64,000 bases of DNA from Micromonospora sp. MW-13 (lineage in GTDB: Bacteria > Actinomycetota > Actinomycetes > Mycobacteriales > Micromonosporaceae): NCBI RefSeq assembly GCF_003434305.1, contig NZ_QKKX01000064.1:44879-108878 (forward strand). Direction: 5' to 3'. Each line of letters opens with the position of its first letter. Position 1 is the stretch's first letter. Below, piece by piece: positions 23,460 to 32,828 of this stretch. The notes beneath the pieces were generated by a model. It was given only the letters and a program-made list of their open reading frames with translations, searched no databases and had not been told where the DNA came from. The position numbers and the translations under genes were made by a program.

Positions 23460-23903
23460 TTACTCGACCTCCATCGACTCGTACGTCACCACGAGCTTCT
23501 CGGTGAGCACGCTGGTGTCGCCGGCCTTGAGCGAGCTGATCTCCAGGCTCTTCGCCCACGCGTTGGTCAGCCGGTACCGCTTGATCGGGAAGCCCTCGTA
23601 GTCGAACACGATGATCGCGCCGCCCTTGCGGGCGTCGCTCATCTTGCCGAAGCGGCAGTCCTTGACCCACCGCTCGAAGCTGTTGTCCGCCGTCAGGCCC
23701 CGGGTCAACGTGACCTCGCCGGCCTTCGGCGCGCCCGGCGCCTTGCGTACGACGAACTTGCCGTCGGCGGTGTTCGACTTGTACTCGATGACGTCCTGTT
23801 CCATCTTGAGGCCGCTGACCTCGGTGATCTGGCGGATGATGATGCTGTCCACCTCCAGGCCGAACGAGTGGCCGACGGCGGAGTCGAAATCGGGGAGCGG
23901 CAC
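23460..23903 (-). CDS. Main inner tube protein (Hcp/gp19-like)
   Basis: The 147-residue protein has a tube pattern: DFDSAVGHSFGLEVDSIIIRQITEVSGLKMEQDVIEYKSNTADGKFVVRKAPG in outline, then VTLTRGLTADNSFERWVKD, and IVFDYEGFPIKRYRLTNAWAKSLEI. It follows the sheath gene by 24 bp, the standard order for the main tube of eCIS. Many hexameric rings stack inside the sheath and carry cargo. Confidence 0.92.
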   Translation of the reverse strand: MPLPDFDSAVGHSFGLEVDSIIIRQITEVSGLKMEQDVIEYKSNTADGKFVVRKAPGAPKAGEVTLTRGLTADNSFERWVKDCRFGKMSDARKGGAIIVFDYEGFPIKRYRLTNAWAKSLEISSLKAGDTSVLTEKLVVTYESMEVE

Positions 23904-23927
23904 GACTGCCTCCTGACGCTGCGGGGA

Positions 23928-25466
23928 CTACTCGTTGACCAGGCTGGTGCCGCCGGACATCTGCGCCAGCTGGAAGATGACGAACTCGGCGGGCTTCACC
24001 GGGGCCACGCCGATCTGGCAGACCACCTGGCCGGCGTCGATGCCCTCGGCGGGGTTGGTCTCCCGGTCGCACTTGACGTAGAACGCCTCGTCGGGGGTGA
24101 GCCCGAACAGTGCGCCCCGCCGCCACTCGTTGACCAGGAACGCGCTGATGGTGCGCCGGATACGGGCCCAGAGCGCGTCGTCGTTCGGCTCGAACACCAC
24201 CCATTGCGTGCCGTTGAGGATCGACTCCTCCAGGTAGTTGAACAGCCGCCGCACGTTCAGGTACCGCCACGCCGGGTCCGACGACAGCGTGCGGGCGCCC
24301 CACACGAGGATGCCCCGGCCGGGGAAGGTGCGGATGCAGTTGATCCCGATCGGGTTGAGCAGCTCCTGCTCCGCGCGGGTGAGCTGCGTCTCCAGGGCGA
24401 CCGCGCCCCGGATCACCTCGTTGGCGGGAGCCTTGTGCACGCCCCGCGCGCCGTCGCTGCGCGCCCACACCCCGGCCAGGTGGCCCGACGGCGGCATGAA
24501 CCGGTTGGTGCCGGTCACCGGGTCGAACACCTTGATCCACGGGTAGTACAGCGTGGCGTACTTCGAGTCGTAGCCGGCCTGGTCGGTGCGCCACTCCTTG
24601 ACCTGCTGCGGGGACAGCCCCGGCGGCGGGTCCAGAATGGCCATCCGGTCGCCCATCAGCTCACAGTGGGCGATCACCGCGGACTGCACGGCCTTTACCG
24701 ACTCCAGGTCGATCGCGCCGCGCTGGTAGGCCCCCATCAGGTCGGGCACCGCGACCATGGTCACCTCGTCGACCGCCTCCAGGCCGCCGAACCCGGTACG
24801 CTCCGCCGCGTCGCCCACGTACTCGTCGGCTGACACGGACTCGGGGGCGCCGCCGGTGGCCGGCGGGGCGGTCAGCACCACCTCGCCGCCGCGCGGCCGG
24901 GCCAGTTGGCCGGTCGGGGCCGCCTCCTCGATGGTGATCAGCTTGGACCGCTCGCGGACCACCGTCACCACGTTGTCCTTGCCGCGCTTGGTGGTCACCG
25001 ACTCGAACGTCTCGACCACCTGGCCGCCGCGCTTGACGACGAGGTTGAACCGGTCCTCGCCCGCGCCCTCCGGCGGGTCGGCGACCTCGACCGTCAGGTC
25101 GTCCGGGGTGCCCTCGGGCAGGGCGCGGGCCACCACCCGGTACGTGCCGAGGATCGCGGTCGGCTCGGGCGCCGCGGGCAGCGCCTCGTCGCTGGCCCGG
25201 TCGCCGCCCACCCGCACGATGTACGCGGCCCCGCCGCCCTGCATGAAGTACCCGTACACGGCGTGGCCGAGGTAGCAGTCCGGGGCGAACTCGCCGAAGA
25301 TCTGCGAGTACTGGCTCCAGTTCGTCACCAGGGTCGGGGTGTTGAACGGCCCCTGCGCGGCGAAGCCGACGAACGCGGCGACCGCCGTGCCGACGCCCTC
25401 GATCGGGCGGGAGCCGGACTCCACTTCCTCGACGTACACGCCCGGCGCCAGGTAGTTGGGCATCAC
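23928..25466 (-). CDS. Contractile tail sheath protein
   Basis: The 512-residue protein begins NYLAPGVYVEEVESGSRPIEGVGTAVAAFVGFA, the sheath N-terminal handshake strand. It carries YYPWIKVFDPVTG and PPSGHLAGVWARSDGARGVHKAPANEVIRGA, both diagnostic of the sheath core. It ends FVIFQLAQMSGGTSLVNE. Only one sheath gene is present, as in actinobacterial eCIS, whereas the Serratia antifeeding prophage has three. It contracts and drives the tube forward. It is probably the first gene of the leftward structural operon. Confidence 0.95.
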   Translation of the reverse strand: MMPNYLAPGVYVEEVESGSRPIEGVGTAVAAFVGFAAQGPFNTPTLVTNWSQYSQIFGEFAPDCYLGHAVYGYFMQGGGAAYIVRVGGDRASDEALPAAPEPTAILGTYRVVARALPEGTPDDLTVEVADPPEGAGEDRFNLVVKRGGQVVETFESVTTKRGKDNVVTVVRERSKLITIEEAAPTGQLARPRGGEVVLTAPPATGGAPESVSADEYVGDAAERTGFGGLEAVDEVTMVAVPDLMGAYQRGAIDLESVKAVQSAVIAHCELMGDRMAILDPPPGLSPQQVKEWRTDQAGYDSKYATLYYPWIKVFDPVTGTNRFMPPSGHLAGVWARSDGARGVHKAPANEVIRGAVALETQLTRAEQELLNPIGINCIRTFPGRGILVWGARTLSSDPAWRYLNVRRLFNYLEESILNGTQWVVFEPNDDALWARIRRTISAFLVNEWRRGALFGLTPDEAFYVKCDRETNPAEGIDAGQVVCQIGVAPVKPAEFVIFQLAQMSGGTSLVNE

Positions 25467-25782
25467 GCCTCCTCGTCCCTCGGGGGTCGAGTCGAGCGTC
25501 CCGCGTACGAGCGGGGCTTCACACGTCCGGCGGGCCGCCCGCCGGGGAAGAGATCAGTGTCCTTTCAGGCAAGCCGCCTGGCCACGGTGAGGCCCGGGTT
25601 GCTCTGCCGGGTTGCTCTGCCGGGCAGCTCTGTCCATCGTGACCTGGTAGCCGTGCAGCTCAAGTGCTGCGGTGACCTTCTCCACCAGAGCGCGCCACGT
25701 CTGCCTGATCTACCGACGTCAGGGCGCAGGAATCTGTGTGGCCGCCGGCGACACCTGGCTGATGGACCCAAAGGCGTAGGGC
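25467..25782. other. Intergenic region between LRR gene and sheath operon
   Basis: This 316-bp gap should hold the promoter of the sheath operon, but I could not pick convincing hexamers. On its right side is a short leftward frame (25554-25685) that looks like the tail of a lost gene. A CGGGTTGCTCTGC unit is repeated in tandem near 25597-25622. Confidence 0.4.
25554..25685 (-). pseudogene. Possible gene remnant next to the LRR gene
   Basis: Leftward from a GTG at 25685, a 43-codon frame reads VEKVTAALELHGYQVTMDRA and continues with a repeat-affected end. The first 20 residues look like a real amphipathic helix-strand unit, but a stop lies just upstream in frame and no ribosome-binding site is visible. 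It may be the end of a decayed immunity-type or other gene. I do not recognise it. Confidence 0.3.
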
Positions 25783-26445
25783 TTACGACTCGTAGTTCCG
25801 AAACATCGCCGGGATCGTGGCCGGGTCGCGATCCAGGATCGCTTCGATTTCTTCGGGATCGATTTTGAGGTGGTCGGCATTCGGAAAGTCGGTGTACCTC
25901 AGGCCGGGCCGGCAGAGCCAGTAGCCGTTCTCGTCGCGGTAGTAGTCGAAGGGCAGCCCGGCAGCGTAGAGGCGCCGGGTGAGACTCCACTCTCGCTCGC
26001 CGGACACCCGCAGTTCCGGAACCCGGTCGTGCAACTGTGGCACCACCTCGCGAAAGCCGCGATCGGATAGCGGATTCCCGGTCAGGTCGATCTCTACGAA
26101 GCGGTGCTCGCCCTCGTTGAGCACGTCGATATCACTGATTGCGTTGTTCTTCGCCCGCAGGATTCGCAGCGTGGGAAGGTCCGCGATGACCTCCAGCCCT
26201 CGCGCGGCGCTGACCTCGATCTCCAGCGAAACAATCGGCAAGCCGGCCAGCGGTGAAAGGTCTTGCCCTCCGTAGCCGACGAGAATCAGGGTCCGCAGAT
26301 TCGTGAGCCGTGCGAGGTCGGTGATGTCGACCGGGCGAAGAACGCCCAGCCGTTCCACCGAGGCCAAGGCCTGTTCGGAGAACGGGGGGGCCTGCTGAAG
26401 TTGTAGTTGGAGCGCCCGTTCGACGGCCGCGTCAAGACCGGGCAT
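25783..26445 (-). CDS. Leucine-rich-repeat protein, candidate immunity partner of the eCIS cargo
   Basis: The 220-residue protein starts 3 bp after the stop of the 1390-residue cargo gene. Leucine-rich repeats run from about 28 to 135: VDITDLARLTNLRTLILVGYGGQDLSPL, AGLPIVSLEIEVS, VIADLPTLRILRAKNNAISDI, HRFVEIDLTGNPLSD. The C-terminal 80 residues are acidic and end IEAILDRDPATIPAMFRNYES. There is no signal peptide, so it stays in the cytoplasm. Its DNA is less GC-rich than the structural genes. Tight pairing with a gene whose 3' end is also low-GC fits a toxin-immunity pair. LRR immunity proteins are known for polymorphic toxins, but the function here is inference. Confidence 0.75.
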   Translation of the reverse strand: MPGLDAAVERALQLQLQQAPPFSEQALASVERLGVLRPVDITDLARLTNLRTLILVGYGGQDLSPLAGLPIVSLEIEVSAARGLEVIADLPTLRILRAKNNAISDIDVLNEGEHRFVEIDLTGNPLSDRGFREVVPQLHDRVPELRVSGEREWSLTRRLYAAGLPFDYYRDENGYWLCRPGLRYTDFPNADHLKIDPEEIEAILDRDPATIPAMFRNYES

Positions 26446-26447
26446 CG

Positions 26448-29400
26448 TTAGAGCTCCTCTTTCTTGACGGCGTCCTCCGCGTCGAGGAAATTCACCTTGA
26501 TGTCGGCAAAATTGGCCCGCTGAAGTAGTCCCAGCTCCTCGACCGTCATGGAGATCTTCCCCCTGTCCGTCGACACGAGCGCGTCGACCTGTTTAGTGAG
26601 GAACGGCTGATGCTGTTGCCCGAGGTTGCCGTCCCACATGAGGTTAGACAGTTGCGCTCTTAGATGTCCTACGTACGCCAGTGCCGTGCCGCTCCACTGG
26701 TCGAAGAGCTTGCGGAGCCGATTGTGGAATGCCTCCTGGTTGTTGGTCAGCGTGAACTTGTGCTTGGTCTTCCCATCCTCCTGGTATGCCTGCCAGAATA
26801 CGCCCGAATGTCCCTGTGGTGTCGTGCCGACGAGTTCCCAGATCACGTATCTGGTCGGTGAGCGCAGGGCATGGTGCAGAACGACCCACCGGAGCCCCTC
26901 CAGAGTTTCGGAGCCTGACCGGTGGTCCATCGCCCGCCGGAGCACGTCGGGGATGTAGTCGGTCGGGATCCACTCGTGTTTTCCGGCGTCAGCGGCCCGG
27001 AATCGATCTGCAAGGAAATCCTTCGACGGTTTGTCGTTCTTCCACAAATCGAATATCTTCGTCTCCCATGGTCCTTTCTTGCGGACCACGTGCTTGAAGA
27101 ATGGAACAATCCCGCCCGCCTCGTTCACCGCCGCGATGAGCTCGGCGTCGGCTCCGGCTCCGGCGCCGGGGATCGGCGCGAATGCGCCGAATTTTCCGAT
27201 GGCGGAGTGGAAGGCGAGATCGTTCAGTTGGGCATTGACGTCCGCAGCGCGACCGGCTCGCGGTGCCTTGAGTTCGGCAAGAGCGTCCGCCCCCAGTATG
27301 GCCAGCAGGCGGCTGCGAATCGCCGGGAACTTGAAAGCGTAAGCGTAGAAAGTATCCGAAGTCGCTCCGCCGGTGCGGTTCTTCGCATGAAAGTAGGGCA
27401 GCAAGATGCGATGCGTTCCGGGGTCCTCCAGCACCTTGACTCCTGCCCCAGGCATCTGCTGAGGCGATAGGGGTGGGTCGCCCCAGACCAGCGTTCCGCC
27501 GACCGCCGTGCCGGCCAACTCCTTGTTCCACTGGCTCCTCGCCTCGCCGGCGAACCTGTCGCCCATGGGGGGAAGGTGCTGCGCGATTTGCTTGACGTAC
27601 TCGTCGTCCTTCTTTGTGAGAGGGCCCTGCGGCGGTTGCTGGCCGTCCGTGGCAGTGATCCCGAGGTCGACCTGGCCGGTGGGATTGACCGTGCCGCGAG
27701 CCGCCCAACGCCCGTTCGTGAGCACCGGCTCCAACGACGTCATGCCGTAGCGCAGGCGGATACCCGCGAAAACAGCTCGCAAGGCCGTCCTGCTCACACC
27801 GCCGCTGCTGAAGCGCCGCGCTGCGGAGACCGCTGCGGCCAATCCCTTTTCCAGGCGCTTCTGCTTGCCCTGCGGACTGTCGTCGCCGCCGCGAACCTTC
27901 GCCTTGAATTTGGCCCAGAGTTTCTTGCCGATGGCGGCGATCTTGTCGGCGACCCGGCCCACGGCTTTCATGACGGGTGCGGCGAGCCCCTTGAAGAACT
28001 TCTGCACCCGCTGCGCGATCCCGCCGACGCCCAGCACCGCCGCGAGCACCCCGATCAGCACCGGCACCGACCGCGCCAGTGCCTTCTCGATCAGCCCTGG
28101 CACCCCGCCCGTCCCGCCGCCCGCGATCGCGATGATCGCGTCGAGGACGGAGTTGACGAACTCGATGATCTGGGCGCCCTGGGTCACGATGAACGTGACG
28201 AAGTCGATGATCATCTTGACCGCGCGGACGAACGCCGAGGCGGGGTTGAGCAGGCTGATGATCCAGGTGATGCCGGCCATGAGCACGGTCGGGATCAGGT
28301 ACTCGCTGATCTTGGAGAACAGGTTGGCCTTGAGGTCGCCGACCTTGTCCTGGATCTCCTCCCACAGCCCACCGAGGCCCTGCGCCTGCACCTTCTGCAC
28401 CAGGGGTACGGACTTCTCGACCGCGCCCATCGCCGGCTCGGGCACCCCGCGCTTGATGATCAGCCCGCGGATCGACGCCCAGGTCAGCCCGAGCAGTGAG
28501 CCGATCATCATGACGATGCCGCGGAGGTCGAACTTCGCGGGTAGTTCGAGGCCGGCGCCGGCCATGGCTCCGGTGAGCCAGCCGACGAGGCCCTTCTTCA
28601 GGTGTTCGCCGATGTTGGCCAGGAACTGCTTCAGCCCGGCGCCGACCGCGGAGACGAGGTTGCCGAGGAAACCGATCGGGTCCTTGATGATCGCCATGAC
28701 AGCCTGGGCGGCCTTGGCCAGGACACCCATCAGCATGTCCTTGAGCTGCATGATCGTCTTGATGACCCCGGCGACGGCGTCGACGGCCTTCGCGACCAGG
28801 CCCTTGTTCTTCTCCTTCTCGGCGGCGATCTCCTCGTCGACCGACTTGAGCGCCTCGTTGTACTTCGTGGCGAGGGTCTGCACCAGCTCGGTGCCCTTGT
28901 TGTTCACCGACTCGGTCAGCTCGTCGAACTTCCCGGCGAACTCGCCGGCAGCCTCCTTGCCGATCGCCTGGAGATCGGCGGGGAGTTTCTTCACTTCGGC
29001 CTGCAACTGGTCCCGGCCGGTGGCGATCCGCTGCTTGGCCCGGGTCAGCTCCGCGCCGATCACATCGGCGACGGCGGAGATGACCTGCTGCATCCGGTCG
29101 ACGTAGCCCTTGCGGGCGGTGACGAAGATCTGGTTGGCCTCTTCGGGCAGCCCGGCGAACTTGTCTTTGATCCACCGGCCCTTGCCGAGCAGCCCCGAGT
29201 ACCGCTTGTCCTTGTACTCGTCCATCCGCCGCGTGTGCTCGGCGGTGAACGCGTCCCGGGCCGCCTTCTCGCCCGCGCTGAACTTCTCGTCGACCTTCTT
29301 GTCCAGGCCGGACAGGATCTCTTCGACGTCTTTTTTCGTGGCGTCGAAGACCTTCTGCAGGGTTGCGGTGACCTTCTCCCGCTTCGCCTCGTCGGCGGAC

Positions 29401-30620
29401 TTGGCCTGCTCCTTGCCCGCCCCGACCGACTGCCCCGCTTGCTTGCGGTCCCCGGCGAGGGCGGTCATCGCCGTCGCCCCGGCGGCTCCCGCAGCCGCCT
29501 TCGCCCCGGACAGCGTCTGCGCCTCGGCCGCCCGCACCTGGCCCGGGGCGGTGGCCGCGTGCTGCTCGACGGCGTCCTTCTCCTTCAACGCCCCGGTGAA
29601 CTCCGGCTCGTTGGACTTCGCGAGCTGCTCCTCGGTGACCTGCGCCTCGGCCATCTGCTGGTCGACCTGCTTCGGCCCGCCGGAGAGGTCGGTCGCCGCC
29701 GGCGGCGCCTTGTCCGGTACGGCCTTCGCCGGGTCCGGCGTCCCCGGGGTGGCCGGGGGCTTGTCCGCCACCAGGGGCGTGACCTGCTTGTCCTTGACCT
29801 GGGAAGTGTCCGGCGGGGCCTTCGTGGTGGTCTCGATGGCGTTCGCCGACGCCTTCTTGCCGTCGGTGACCTGACCCTGCACCTGGCCCTTGACCGCGTC
29901 CGCCTTGCCCGAGTCGCCGAACTTGTCAGCCTCGTCCAGGTTCTTCGGCGCCTGCGCCGCGATCGCCTCGTTGACCGCGCGCACGAACGCGGCCTTGTCG
30001 AACTCCCCGGGCTTCGCGGCGTTCATCTTCTCCGCGTTGGCAGCCTTGCCCTGGGCCTCCTTGTCATCCTGCGGCGCCTTCGCCGCGCCCTGCGCCTTCG
30101 ACGCCTCCGCAGTCGCGGGCGGGTGCGCGCCGAGCACCTGCTGCTTGCCCCGCACGTCCGCCTTCAGCGCGGCGAACTTCGGGTCGGCCTGCGGCCCGGG
30201 GCGGTGCACGGGGCCGGCGTCGGTCGCCAGCCGCTGCACCGGTACGTGGACCGACGGGTCGACAACCTCCGGACCGGTACCACCGGTCGCTGGTGCCGTC
30301 GTCGGCTGGACCGTTGCCGAGGAGGACGACGATGTCGAACCCGTCTTCGATGCCCTGCCGCTGGAAGTCGATCGGGCGGTGGTCGCCGATCGACGCGCGG
30401 TCGATCCAGCCGCCCTGCGCTGCGCCACCAGGGCGGACACCGCCCGGTTGCCGGCTGCCGCCTGCAACCGCTGAGCCACGGCCGGGCTCAATGGGCGTGC
30501 CCCGGTGCCTCGGTGTGTTGCGGTCGTGGCGTCCGAGTCATCAGTCGGCCGGGTCGGTGCAGGCGCTGCCGGGCGTACCGGAGCGCGTTCCGCACCTCGT
30601 TCCTCGGCCGGCGCCTTCAC
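26448..30620 (-). CDS. Giant eCIS-associated cargo protein with variable C-terminal tip
   Basis: The 1390-residue protein starts at a GTG with GGGAGGT upstream. Residues 1-150 are disordered, with RLQAAAGNRAVSALVAQR at 51-68 and PVQR near 130, as in eCIS cargo proteins. Residues 150-640 are charged, Ala/Lys-rich helices and coiled coil. Residues about 600-900 contain amphipathic to hydrophobic segments (IGFLGNLVSAVGAGL, FDLRGIVMMIGSLLGLTWASI, YLIPTVLMAGITWIISLL, VPVLIGVLAAVLGVGGIA). From about 920 the DNA drops in GC (27001-27060 is 42% against 80% at 29461-29520) and the protein becomes a different globular tip with HEWIP and WVVLHHALRSPTRYVIWEL. The tip enzyme class is not recognised. A tape-measure role for the helical part is possible. 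Confidence 0.8.
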   Translation of the reverse strand: MKAPAEERGAERAPVRPAAPAPTRPTDDSDATTATHRGTGARPLSPAVAQRLQAAAGNRAVSALVAQRRAAGSTARRSATTARSTSSGRASKTGSTSSSSSATVQPTTAPATGGTGPEVVDPSVHVPVQRLATDAGPVHRPGPQADPKFAALKADVRGKQQVLGAHPPATAEASKAQGAAKAPQDDKEAQGKAANAEKMNAAKPGEFDKAAFVRAVNEAIAAQAPKNLDEADKFGDSGKADAVKGQVQGQVTDGKKASANAIETTTKAPPDTSQVKDKQVTPLVADKPPATPGTPDPAKAVPDKAPPAATDLSGGPKQVDQQMAEAQVTEEQLAKSNEPEFTGALKEKDAVEQHAATAPGQVRAAEAQTLSGAKAAAGAAGATAMTALAGDRKQAGQSVGAGKEQAKSADEAKREKVTATLQKVFDATKKDVEEILSGLDKKVDEKFSAGEKAARDAFTAEHTRRMDEYKDKRYSGLLGKGRWIKDKFAGLPEEANQIFVTARKGYVDRMQQVISAVADVIGAELTRAKQRIATGRDQLQAEVKKLPADLQAIGKEAAGEFAGKFDELTESVNNKGTELVQTLATKYNEALKSVDEEIAAEKEKNKGLVAKAVDAVAGVIKTIMQLKDMLMGVLAKAAQAVMAIIKDPIGFLGNLVSAVGAGLKQFLANIGEHLKKGLVGWLTGAMAGAGLELPAKFDLRGIVMMIGSLLGLTWASIRGLIIKRGVPEPAMGAVEKSVPLVQKVQAQGLGGLWEEIQDKVGDLKANLFSKISEYLIPTVLMAGITWIISLLNPASAFVRAVKMIIDFVTFIVTQGAQIIEFVNSVLDAIIAIAGGGTGGVPGLIEKALARSVPVLIGVLAAVLGVGGIAQRVQKFFKGLAAPVMKAVGRVADKIAAIGKKLWAKFKAKVRGGDDSPQGKQKRLEKGLAAAVSAARRFSSGGVSRTALRAVFAGIRLRYGMTSLEPVLTNGRWAARGTVNPTGQVDLGITATDGQQPPQGPLTKKDDEYVKQIAQHLPPMGDRFAGEARSQWNKELAGTAVGGTLVWGDPPLSPQQMPGAGVKVLEDPGTHRILLPYFHAKNRTGGATSDTFYAYAFKFPAIRSRLLAILGADALAELKAPRAGRAADVNAQLNDLAFHSAIGKFGAFAPIPGAGAGADAELIAAVNEAGGIVPFFKHVVRKKGPWETKIFDLWKNDKPSKDFLADRFRAADAGKHEWIPTDYIPDVLRRAMDHRSGSETLEGLRWVVLHHALRSPTRYVIWELVGTTPQGHSGVFWQAYQEDGKTKHKFTLTNNQEAFHNRLRKLFDQWSGTALAYVGHLRAQLSNLMWDGNLGQQHQPFLTKQVDALVSTDRGKISMTVEELGLLQRANFADIKVNFLDAEDAVKKEEL

Positions 30621-30888
30621 GCTGCACCTCCCGGGCCGGGCATGCCACCGTCAGTTCACCGTGAAAACGAGTGTCCGATACTTGGAGTCACTGGTCACTG
30701 ACCGTGCGGCTTCCTGGGAGTGCCGCGAAAGTTGCCCGATGGGGCAGCGCTCGCGTGGTGGAACCGCGGCGATTCGCGAGGCATGGTCGACGGCCAAAGG
30801 CGTGGACGACGTAACCGAAGATCCCTAGCATCGTCGATGCGCTGCGTCATTTCGGGGTTCGCAGGCATACGGGGAGAGGTCTGTCGCT

Positions 30889-32778
30889 ATGGATTGGTCA
30901 TTAATGGGCCGGAGGTTGGCTACCGCCGTGGTGGCGGTGGTCGGTGCCGGCGGGCTCGCCGTCGTGTCGGCCGCTGGAGCAGTCTCCGCGGCTCCCCACC
31001 ATGAGACTCAGCTACCGATGCAGATCGGCTACACCGACTCCAGCGACGCGCAGGTCGCCTACGAGTGGGAGGGCGACACCAACGCCCCGCTGGGTACCTG
31101 GCAGGACGGGGCGAGTCAGCTCCACACGTCTCGGGTCTACGCCACCTTCGACCTGACCGGCTTCACCGCCCGGCGGACGATCGGCGGCAAGCTGTACCTC
31201 CGCGAGCAGAGCGCGGCGGAGTGCCCGAGGCGGGCCATCGAGGTCTGGCGTACCGCAGCGGTGACGCAGACGCCGACCTGGGCGGGTGCACCGGCGGAGA
31301 TCGAGAAGCTGGACGAGGCGGGTGACTCGCCGTACTGCCCGGTCGATCTGGCGTTCGACATCTCGGCGGCGGCCCTCGACGACGCCCGTGAGGACGACGG
31401 GCGGATCACCATCGAGCTGCGGGTGTCGGCGCAGTACGAGAGCGACCTCAGCTATGGCCGCCAGCTCAACTGGTACAAGCGGTTGCAGTTGAGCGTCACC
31501 TACAACTCGTTGCCGGCGGTTGACGACGACCACCTCTACAACGGCGGCTTCCCGTGTCGGGAGCAGGCCCCCTACCCGGCGCTGCCGGCCCAGCGTGCGA
31601 CCCTCCAGGCCGTCGGAAACGACGCCGACGACTTGGACAGCCTGCGGCTCGACGTCGGTGCCTGGCCGGTCGGCGACCCGGCGGCACGGGTCGAACTGAG
31701 CCAGGAGCACGGTCGGTCCGGCCGGATCATCACGGTCCAGGTGCCGGACACCGCGCTGGTCGACGGGACGACGTACGCCTGGCAGGCCCGGACCTCCGAC
31801 GGCCTGGACACCTCCGCCTGGTCCCGGACCTGCTACTTCACGGTCGACCGTACGGTGCCGCCGGCTGCCCAGGTGACGTCGGCCAACTATCCGACCTCGG
31901 ACACCGGCCTGACCCCGCTTGGCGAGCCGGGGGTGTTCACCCTCTCCGGTGGCGGCGACCCCGACGTGGTCGGCTTCGCGTACGCCTGGGAGTCGATTCC
32001 CGTGTCCGGGTGCAGCTACGGCGACCTCGGCCAGCTGGTCTGCCCGGACCCGCTGACCGTACCGGGCACCGTGCAGACCGACGTTCCGGGCGGTTCGGCG
32101 ACGCTGACGCTGAACCCGCCCCGGGACTTCCTCAACACGCTGGTCGTGCGTTCGCTCGACCGGGCGGGCAACCGGTCGGCCGAGACCCGCTACGAGATCC
32201 GGGTGCCGGACACCGACCCGACCGTGACGGTGGTGGGCGACCAGCCCGACTGGGGTGACGAGGCGACCGTCCGGATCACGCCGCACGCCGGGGTCGCTCC
32301 GGTCACCGAGTACGAATACCTGCTGACCGGGGGCACGAAGCAGACCGTCCCGGCCGGCCCGGACGGTAGCGCCACGGTCACCTTCACCGCCGACGAACCG
32401 ACGGGTTACCAGCTCACGGTACGCAGCCGCAGCACGAACGGTTGGGTGTCCTCGGAGGGGTCGTGGTCGTTGCGCTTCAACCACCAGCCGCCGGGCGTCT
32501 CCTCCACGGTCTACCCCGGCCTGCAGGCCTCCGGCGGCATCGGCGTGCCGGGGACGTTCGTCTTCTCGCCGCCGTCCAACTGGGACGAGGTGAGCGAGTA
32601 CCGGTACAAGTTCACCGGTGACTCGGCGTACCAGACGGTGGCGGCGGGCCCGGACGGAACCGCCTCGGTCACCTGGACCCCGCCGTCGAGGGGGATCAAG
32701 ACCGTCAGCGTGTACGCCGTCCGCCCCGACGGGAAGCAGAGCTACATCGCGAAGTCGTACGCCTTCCGGGTCGCCTGA
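30889..32778 (+). CDS. Secreted multidomain protein (DNRLRE-like plus Ig/FnIII-like modules)
   Basis: The 629-residue protein has a Sec signal (MGRRLATAVVAVVGAGG then LAVVSAAGAVSAAP). GGGGAGAGG lies nine bases before the ATG. Residues about 40-200 fit the DNRLRE pattern (TSRVYATFDLTGFTARRTIGGKLYLRE ... VEVWRTAAVTQTPTWAG type). Ig/FnIII-like modules follow, with two similar late units (VPAGPDGSATVTFTADEPTG and VAAGPDGTASVTWTPPSRG). No membrane anchor or sorting signal is seen. It is the only rightward gene between 12.7 and 41 kb, inserted inside the eCIS locus between cargo and DUF4157 genes. It could be released or stay on the cell surface; a link to the particle is unproven. Confidence 0.78.
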   Translation: MDWSLMGRRLATAVVAVVGAGGLAVVSAAGAVSAAPHHETQLPMQIGYTDSSDAQVAYEWEGDTNAPLGTWQDGASQLHTSRVYATFDLTGFTARRTIGGKLYLREQSAAECPRRAIEVWRTAAVTQTPTWAGAPAEIEKLDEAGDSPYCPVDLAFDISAAALDDAREDDGRITIELRVSAQYESDLSYGRQLNWYKRLQLSVTYNSLPAVDDDHLYNGGFPCREQAPYPALPAQRATLQAVGNDADDLDSLRLDVGAWPVGDPAARVELSQEHGRSGRIITVQVPDTALVDGTTYAWQARTSDGLDTSAWSRTCYFTVDRTVPPAAQVTSANYPTSDTGLTPLGEPGVFTLSGGGDPDVVGFAYAWESIPVSGCSYGDLGQLVCPDPLTVPGTVQTDVPGGSATLTLNPPRDFLNTLVVRSLDRAGNRSAETRYEIRVPDTDPTVTVVGDQPDWGDEATVRITPHAGVAPVTEYEYLLTGGTKQTVPAGPDGSATVTFTADEPTGYQLTVRSRSTNGWVSSEGSWSLRFNHQPPGVSSTVYPGLQASGGIGVPGTFVFSPPSNWDEVSEYRYKFTGDSAYQTVAAGPDGTASVTWTPPSRGIKTVSVYAVRPDGKQSYIAKSYAFRVA

Positions 32779-32788
32779 CGGGCCTGCC

Positions 32789-32805
32789 CCGATCGGCACG
32801 ATCGG
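32789..32805. terminator. Small hairpin between convergent genes
   Basis: CCGATCG and CGATCGG with a 3-nt loop lie 11 bp after the stop of the secreted-protein gene and 24 bp from the end of the DUF4157 gene. It is a short stem, so only a weak terminator candidate. Confidence 0.35.
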
Positions 32806-32828
32806 CGTGACCGGGACGGCCGGCGAGG

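Noticed and set aside
26989..29175. Long Arg/Gln-rich leftward frame inside the cargo gene
   Set aside because: It is a shadow frame of the 1390-residue protein, with composition unlike real proteins.
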